Assembly: GCA_001820655.1 (NCBI GenBank) | Contig: MHQM01000006.1 | Coordinates: 1 to 9,756 of the forward strand | DNA from: Candidatus Sungbacteria bacterium RIFCSPHIGHO2_02_FULL_52_23 | GTDB lineage: Bacteria; Patescibacteriota; Minisyncoccia; Sungbacterales; HO2-52-23 | Length of the DNA stretch: 9,756 bases | Direction: 5' to 3' | Shown here: positions 5,829-9,756 of the stretch, in pieces | How positions within the stretch are numbered: the first letter of the stretch is position 1 | Layout of the letters: each line of letters starts with the position of its first letter | The notes under the pieces: generated by a model | What the model saw: the letters and a program-made list of their open reading frames with translations, nothing else | Database searches by the model: none | Told to the model about the DNA's origin: nothing | Made by a program: the position numbers and the translations under genes

Positions 5829-6206
5829 ATGAAAATACAGCCATTGGGCGACCGCGTGGTCATTGAGCCCCAGAAAGCCGAAAGCGGTAAGTTGAAATCG
5901 GGTTTGTATCTGCCCGAGACGGCCGGTAAAGAGCGTCCGGAGCAAGGCAAGGTGATTGCCGTGGGGCCGGGCAAGATCAACGATGAGGGGAAATTGATCC
6001 CCATGAAGGTTAAGGAAGGAGAGGTCGTGCTTTTTACGAAGTATGGCCCAAACGAGATAAAAATTGACGATAAGGAGTATTTGATTGCACGGGAGGAAGA
6101 TATCCTTGCAGTAGTTGGAGAACGGAAGAAAGACAAAGAGTCATCAACTCATGTGTACCGTCCGCGTTCGTCAGGTGCTGCGAAATATTTTAATCCAGCA
6201 AGGTAA
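5829..6206 (+). CDS. groES: Co-chaperonin GroES with C-terminal extension
   Basis: GroES forms the heptameric lid of the GroEL folding chamber. The 125-residue protein opens with MKIQPLGDRVVIEP, the family signature. The mobile loop is at about 17-33 (GLYLPETAGKE), which contacts GroEL. A conserved core follows (GKVIAVGPGKI, VLFTKYGPNEI, EEDILAVVGE) ending at about residue 98, where most GroES proteins stop. Here about 27 more residues follow, basic and Ser/Arg-rich (RKKDKESS ... YFNPAR), with no obvious domain. The ATG has no Shine-Dalgarno sequence; the leader of about 48 nt contains the CIRCE-like repeat. The stop is 10 nt before groEL, so the two form one operon. Confidence 0.96.
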   Translation: MKIQPLGDRVVIEPQKAESGKLKSGLYLPETAGKERPEQGKVIAVGPGKINDEGKLIPMKVKEGEVVLFTKYGPNEIKIDDKEYLIAREEDILAVVGERKKDKESSTHVYRPRSSGAAKYFNPAR

Positions 6207-6216
6207 TTAGAGTAAT

Positions 6217-7881
6217 ATGGCAAAACAAATTCTATTCGGGGAGAAAGCGCGCCAAGCGATGAAGCGGGGCGTGGATGTGCTGGGCAACGCCGTGAAGACG
6301 ACACTCGGGCCGCGCGGCCGCAATGTGGTGTTTGATAAGAGTTTCGGGGCGCCCCAGATCACCAATGACGGTGTTACCATCGCCAAGGAGATAGAGCTTG
6401 AAGACAAATTTGAAAATATGGGTGCGGAGCTCGTCAAAGAAGTCGCATCCAAGACCAATGACGCGGCAGGAGACGGCACGACGACTGCGGTAGTGCTTGC
6501 GCAGTCGCTCATCCACGAGGGATTGAAGTACGCGACTGCGGGCGTCAACTCCGTGGGGCTTCGCCGCGCGCTTGAGGAAGCGCGGGAAGAAGTCGTGAAG
6601 GAACTGCAAAAGATGGCAAAGCCCGTGAAGGAGAAGGAGGAGATCATACAGGTCGCGACGATATCGGCCGAATCCCGCGAGCTTGGCGAAATCATCGCCG
6701 AAGCCATTGAGAAAGTCGGCAAAGACGGCGCGGTTACCGTGGAGGAATCGCAGGGAGTTGGCATTGAAAAAGAAGTCGTAGAGGGCATGCAGTTTGATCG
6801 CGGATATGTCTCGCCCTACATGATCACCAATGCCGAGCGCATGGAATCGGTGATGGAGGATCCGTTTATCCTTTTGACAGACAAGAAGATTTCATCCATC
6901 CAGACAATCCTGCCTTTGCTTGAGAAGCTTGCGCGTACGGGCAAAAAGGAGCTCGTTATCATCGCCGAGGATGTGGAGGGTGACGCGCTCGCGACGCTCG
7001 TCGTAAACCGTTTGCGCGGAGCGTTTAACGCGCTTGCAGTCAAAGCTCCGGGCTTTGGCGATCGCCGCAAGGAAATGCTGGAGGATATCGCGGTGCTGAC
7101 CGGTGCCAAAGTAATCACCGAGGAGCTTGGATTGAAACTTGAGAATACCGAGGTGGAAATGCTCGGACGCGCGCGCCGCGTCGTGACCGACAAGGACAAC
7201 ACCACGATCGTCGGAGGCAAAGGCAAAAAAGACGATCTGGAAAAGCGGATTGCGCAGATCCGCGTGCAGATTGAAAAATCAAGCTCCGAATACGACAAAG
7301 AAAAATTGCAGGAGCGCCTCGCAAAGCTTTCCGGAGGTGTCGCCGTGATCCGCGTGGGTGCCGCGACCGAGACTGAAATGAAATATATCAAGCTCAAGAT
7401 TGAAGACGCGGTAGCGGCGACCAAGGCCGCACTTGCCGAGGGCATCGTCCCCGGAGGCGGTGTCGCACTTTTTAAAGCCGCTGTGCTTTTGCGCGATCGC
7501 TGGCTCCGTCGTGCGGATGGAGACTCGGATCGCTCGGGTGCAGAATACCAGGCCGCATACGCGATCCTGCTCAATGCGCTTGAGGAGCCGCTTTCGCAGA
7601 TCGCGATCAATGCAGGCAAGCGTGTGGGTGAAGTAACGACCAAAGTAAAAGAAAAAATGGGATCGGACGGCAAGTCCCAGGCAGGATACGATGCGGCGAC
7701 GGATCGTATCGTTGCGGACATGGTAAAAGAGGGGATCGTGGATCCGGTCAAAGTGACCCGCTCCGCCCTGGAAAACGCCGTATCGGTTGCCGCGATGTTT
7801 CTTACCACGGAAGTTGCCATAGCAGACTTGCCGAAAAAAGAAGAGAAAGGCATGCCGCAAATGCCCCATGAGGATTACTAA
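6217..7881 (+). CDS. groEL: Chaperonin GroEL (Hsp60)
   Basis: The 554-residue protein is a full-length group I chaperonin, the cytoplasmic 14-mer that folds proteins with ATP and GroES. It begins MAKQILFGEKARQAM and carries the nucleotide site TTLGPRGRNVV, Asp51 in TNDGVTIAKE, Asp86 in GDGTTTAVVLA, and the ATP-hydrolysis Asp397 in KIEDAVAATKAAL, followed by EGIVPGGGVAL. The apical-domain motif RGYVSPYMITN is present. All catalytic residues are intact. The usual Gly-Gly-Met C-terminal repeat is absent; the protein instead ends KKEEKGMPQMPHEDY. It follows groES by 10 nt and is ended by the palindromic terminator at 7918. Only a weak AAGG lies upstream, 13 nt before the ATG. Confidence 0.98.
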   Translation: MAKQILFGEKARQAMKRGVDVLGNAVKTTLGPRGRNVVFDKSFGAPQITNDGVTIAKEIELEDKFENMGAELVKEVASKTNDAAGDGTTTAVVLAQSLIHEGLKYATAGVNSVGLRRALEEAREEVVKELQKMAKPVKEKEEIIQVATISAESRELGEIIAEAIEKVGKDGAVTVEESQGVGIEKEVVEGMQFDRGYVSPYMITNAERMESVMEDPFILLTDKKISSIQTILPLLEKLARTGKKELVIIAEDVEGDALATLVVNRLRGAFNALAVKAPGFGDRRKEMLEDIAVLTGAKVITEELGLKLENTEVEMLGRARRVVTDKDNTTIVGGKGKKDDLEKRIAQIRVQIEKSSSEYDKEKLQERLAKLSGGVAVIRVGAATETEMKYIKLKIEDAVAATKAALAEGIVPGGGVALFKAAVLLRDRWLRRADGDSDRSGAEYQAAYAILLNALEEPLSQIAINAGKRVGEVTTKVKEKMGSDGKSQAGYDAATDRIVADMVKEGIVDPVKVTRSALENAVSVAAMFLTTEVAIADLPKKEEKGMPQMPHEDY

Positions 7882-7917
7882 TCTCCCGCCATGGTACAGG
7901 ACATAGGATGTAGCACC

Positions 7918-7945
7918 AAAATCCCCCGATATATCGGGGGATTTT
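7918..7945 (+). terminator. Palindromic terminator after groEL
   Basis: A perfect 28-bp palindrome with arms AAAATCCCCCGATA / TATCGGGGGATTTT starts 37 nt after the groEL stop. The arms themselves give a GC stem followed by a short T-run, on either strand. It isolates the heat-shock operon from the membrane-protein gene. Confidence 0.85.
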
Positions 7946-7974
7946 GCTTGTGGATATTCGCGCACGGAAAATTT

Positions 7975-7983
7975 TGCTATACT
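7975..7983 (+). promoter_or_regulatory. Extended -10 promoter, likely leaderless transcript
   Basis: TGCTATACT is a TGn-extended -10 with a five-of-six hexamer at 7978-7983. No -35 is found at normal spacing (a TTGTGG at 7948 is 24 bp away), as is usual for extended -10 promoters. The ATG at 7991 is the eighth base after the hexamer, just where transcription should begin, so the mRNA is probably leaderless. Confidence 0.65.
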
Positions 7984-7990
7984 ATCTGTA

Positions 7991-8563
7991 ATGTCTTTTC
8001 CCACGATTCCGGTATCACTGCTTGGTTCCACCACTGCCGCCGTATCGGGCATACCGTATGTTTCGGCGTTGAGCCAGGCCGTCAGAAATCCTACGCTTGA
8101 CGTCGGTATTTTCTTCGTGCTCTTTGCAGGCGGGCTTTTTTGGGCTTTTGCCGCGGGGAGGCGTGCCGTGGTGTCCAGCATCATGATGACGTACGTAGCA
8201 CTCGCCATTTTCCCCGCCCTTCCGCTTGATCGGCTGACTGCGTTTTCCGGCATGCGCGACCGCTCATTTGCAGCACTTGCCGTCTTTGTGATCCTCTTCG
8301 TACTGCTCGTACTTCTCCTGGGTGCGCGCCGCGGCAGGGGATTTTTGGCAAGCGGCCCGTGGTGGCAGACGCTTTTTATGAGTTTTCTTCAGATGGGATT
8401 TCTGATGCATATCGGGGTGTCGCTCCTGTCGCCCGAGCGCATAGCGGCCTTGTCGCCTCTGGTACGGCGCATATTTTCGGATCCCGATCTGCACATCTGG
8501 TGGCTTGCGGCCCCTGTAGTCTTCCTGATCATCCTTAGGCGAGTTGCCACACGAGACGATTAG
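7991..8563 (+). CDS. Multi-pass membrane protein of unknown function
   Basis: I do not recognise this 190-residue protein. Hydrophobic segments lie at about 38-54, 59-76, 93-112, 126-146 and 168-183, so four or five membrane spans are likely, with Arg-rich turns (AGRR, GARRGRGF, RRVATRDD) suggesting cytoplasmic loops and a cytoplasmic C-terminus. The general look recalls CvpA-like or small lineage-specific integral membrane proteins, but no diagnostic motif is present. The N-terminal 30 residues are Ser/Thr/Pro-rich and weakly hydrophobic. It stands alone between two terminators with its own extended -10 promoter, so it is monocistronic. The start at 7991 is supported by the promoter position; there is no Shine-Dalgarno sequence. 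Confidence 0.75.
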   Translation: MSFPTIPVSLLGSTTAAVSGIPYVSALSQAVRNPTLDVGIFFVLFAGGLFWAFAAGRRAVVSSIMMTYVALAIFPALPLDRLTAFSGMRDRSFAALAVFVILFVLLVLLLGARRGRGFLASGPWWQTLFMSFLQMGFLMHIGVSLLSPERIAALSPLVRRIFSDPDLHIWWLAAPVVFLIILRRVATRDD

Positions 8564-8593
8564 GATTAGGTCGCTCGAAAATGCTTTTGGAAA

Positions 8594-8628
8594 AGCCGCT
8601 CCGACTGATGTCGGAGCGGCTACTTTTT
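8594..8628 (+). terminator. Strong terminator between convergent genes, probably bidirectional
   Basis: A 12-bp stem AGCCGCTCCGAC / GTCGGAGCGGCT with a TGAT loop (8594-8621) is followed on the + strand by ACTTTTT. On the - strand the same hairpin begins 5 nt after the stop of the Cys-rich gene and is followed by a short TTTT? run (three to four T). It can end both converging transcripts. Confidence 0.85.
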
Positions 8629-9049
8629 ACGACGATGCGGGGCATTGTTGCACTACCGCGCATCGGTAACATCGCGGGGACGGGAAAAGCCCAAGCGATC
8701 CATCGGCATTGATCCACCAGCAGTCAATGAGTTTTGCGTCCTGTACGATGCGTTTATTGAGGCATACATGCGGTCGTTTGTCGCACGATACGGGTACAAA
8801 GCTTGTACGGCGTATCTGTGCTGGCATGATGCCGTTGATCAAGATGCGCATGGTCGTCTCGCCAGTTTCCGTAACTTCAATGCTATCTACGGGGATGCAG
8901 TCGTCTTCCCCACAACAGCCGCTGTTCTCTCCATTGCGCAGTTCACGGATCCAGTCTGCCGCCTCCTCATGCGCAAAGGCATCGCCGGCAAAAGACAATG
9001 CGACAATACTAAAAGCAAAGAGCGCTACAACCTTCATGGAAAGGCGCAT
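8627..9049 (-). CDS. Secreted Cys-rich protein of unknown function
   Basis: The 140-residue precursor has a classic Sec signal peptide: basic start MRLSMK, hydrophobic core to about 21, and an AFA cleavage site after Ala26. The mature part begins HEEAADWIRELRNG and has nine cysteines, including GCCGEDDC near its start and RCYRC near its end, which suggests a disulfide-bonded or metal-binding exported protein. The CCGxxDC start recalls small periplasmic Cys-rich proteins of Proteobacteria, but this is a resemblance from memory, not a match. The start is decided by a near-perfect Shine-Dalgarno sequence AAGGAGGT (9054-9061) 4 nt before the ATG; in-frame sequence further upstream was rejected. 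It lies 82 nt downstream of the DedA-like gene on the same strand. Confidence 0.8.
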   Translation of the reverse strand: MRLSMKVVALFAFSIVALSFAGDAFAHEEAADWIRELRNGENSGCCGEDDCIPVDSIEVTETGETTMRILINGIMPAQIRRTSFVPVSCDKRPHVCLNKRIVQDAKLIDCWWINADGSLGLFPSPRCYRCAVVQQCPASS

Positions 9050-9053
9050 ATGC

Positions 9054-9061
9054 ACCTCCTT
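9054..9061 (-). promoter_or_regulatory. Strong Shine-Dalgarno site of the Cys-rich gene
   Basis: On the - strand this reads AAGGAGGT, eight bases complementary to the anti-Shine-Dalgarno sequence, followed by GCAT and the ATG. It fixes the start at 9049. No other complete gene in the window has a comparable site. Confidence 0.85.
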
Positions 9062-9102
9062 GTGGGGTGTGGGTGATGTGTCCATGTACTCCTGTCGTCG
9101 TA

Positions 9103-9140
9103 CTACACCGGGAGTGTAATTGCAAGACGCTCTACACCGG
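9103..9140. repeat. Short direct repeat CTACACCGG x2
   Basis: CTACACCGG occurs at 9103-9111 and 9132-9140, start to start 29 bp. The second copy overlaps the stop codon of the DedA-like gene. The interval is in the presumed promoter region of the Cys-rich gene, where only a weak -35/-10 pair (TTGCAA at 9120-9125, TACGAC at 9097-9102 on the - strand) is visible. The repeat may be chance. Confidence 0.3.
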
Positions 9141-9756
9141 AGCCGTATTTTTTTTGTTGATCTGGCGATACACAAGATATGCGGTGAGAGAGGCAAAAAT
9201 CGCCCAGATACACGCTCCTACTACGACGACAACTAGATTTTTATCTACAATCGCATCAAAAAAATATACCGTAGCGATCGCATAGGGAGTCTCTGCGGTA
9301 ACCGTCGCAAACAAATACCTCCCGAAGTGGTATCCTCCCGCGCCGAAAAGATAGCCGGGTATTTCGGACGGTAATACAAAGCGCGTCAGTATGACCAGTC
9401 CGAATCCGGCTTTTCCGCCAAACATGATGTCTTCGTATTCGCGGACTTTTCTTACGTCAAAAAATCTTTCAATGATCAGCGGCCCTACGATGCGGCCGAT
9501 GGCGTATGCCGCGATGCCTCCCGTGAGCCAGCCTGCGATCAGCAGGATCACGGTGAGGATTTTGCCAAAAGTGACGGACGCGACAGGTACAAGCACGATG
9601 CTTGAAAATGAAACCAGCATGGTGGAGAGTGCCGCCAGCGCCACAAAAATACCGATGCTTGCGGCTTTATAGTCCGCGGCATACGGCTCAAAAAACTCTA
9701 TCGCCCGATGGAAATAAGACTCAAATCCGCTAGACGTCCAAAAAAGGACGACCGTA
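9132..9756 (-). CDS. DedA/VTT-domain (SNARE-associated) membrane protein, 5' end outside the window
   Basis: The frame is open from the stop at 9132-9134 to the window edge, giving at least 208 residues; the start lies beyond the window. It matches the VTT/DedA-TVP38 family of integral membrane proteins, which act in lipid or undecaprenyl-phosphate translocation and membrane homeostasis. Visible family features are SSIVLVPVASVTFG, the GGIAAYAIGRIVG re-entrant segment, and the later LTRFVLPSEIPGYLFGAGG block with the conserved Arg and Pro. Two further hydrophobic helices and a short basic tail (YRQINKKN) close the protein. An internal GTG at 9644 is not the start, because in-frame sequence upstream (FFEPYAADYKAASIGIFV) continues the domain. 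No terminator follows the stop, so it may be cotranscribed with the Cys-rich gene. Confidence 0.85.
   Translation of the reverse strand, partial: TVVLFWTSSGFESYFHRAIEFFEPYAADYKAASIGIFVALAALSTMLVSFSSIVLVPVASVTFGKILTVILLIAGWLTGGIAAYAIGRIVGPLIIERFFDVRKVREYEDIMFGGKAGFGLVILTRFVLPSEIPGYLFGAGGYHFGRYLFATVTAETPYAIATVYFFDAIVDKNLVVVVVGACIWAIFASLTAYLVYRQINKKNTAPV

Noticed and set aside
6816..7853. Long open frame on the - strand opposite groEL
   Set aside because: It is Ser/Thr-rich low-complexity translation antisense to an unmistakable groEL; codon bias of groEL explains the open frame.
7279..8253. 324-codon open frame on the - strand spanning groEL's 3' end and the membrane-protein gene
   Set aside because: It runs across a perfect terminator and two supported + strand genes and shows no recognisable domain.
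8645..9119. Open frames on the + strand opposite the Cys-rich gene
   Set aside because: The - strand reading has a signal peptide, a strong Shine-Dalgarno site and a matching terminator; the + frames have none of these.

Overview
The window looks like bacterial chromosome from a Patescibacteria/CPR lineage, probably Parcubacteria-like. This is inferred from several signs: most genes lack a Shine-Dalgarno sequence or have very short leaders, the GroEL/GroES pair is divergent with unusual C-termini, and a small heavy-metal-domain protein and lineage-style membrane proteins are present. TGA is read as a normal stop (it ends the FIST gene), so the genetic code is standard, not the Gly-UGA code of Gracilibacteria. 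No tRNA, rRNA, CRISPR array or transposase gene was seen.

Positions 1-5300 hold a sensory block on the + strand: a response regulator made only of two receiver domains (about 99-881), a FIST-domain sensor (1130-2329), a membrane-anchored periplasmic binding protein of the ABC_sub_bind type (2334-3353), and a Cache-type transmembrane histidine kinase (about 3524-5284). There is no permease or ATPase, so the binding protein probably senses rather than transports. Two long near-palindromic elements of almost equal size (960-1120, 161 bp; 3355-3516, 162 bp) sit in this block. Each ends just upstream of a start codon, before the FIST gene and before the kinase. They share internal motifs but have unrelated terminal repeats, and they are the most unusual structure in the window.

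Positions 5308-5574 encode a small HMA-like protein that keeps only one of the two metal-binding cysteines. It is followed by a structured intergenic stretch ending in a strong terminator (5706-5739).

Positions 5747-7945 form a heat-shock operon: a promoter with a perfect -35, a CIRCE-like inverted repeat (9-9-9 geometry, one changed position per arm), groES with a basic C-terminal tail, groEL without the Gly-Met tail, and a perfect palindromic terminator.

After that comes a multi-pass membrane protein of unknown function (7991-8563), apparently on a leaderless transcript from an extended -10 promoter. A bidirectional terminator (8594-8628) separates it from two genes on the - strand. One is a secreted Cys-rich protein (8627-9049) with an excellent Shine-Dalgarno sequence. 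The other is a DedA/VTT-family membrane protein (9132 to beyond the window edge) cut off at its N-terminus.
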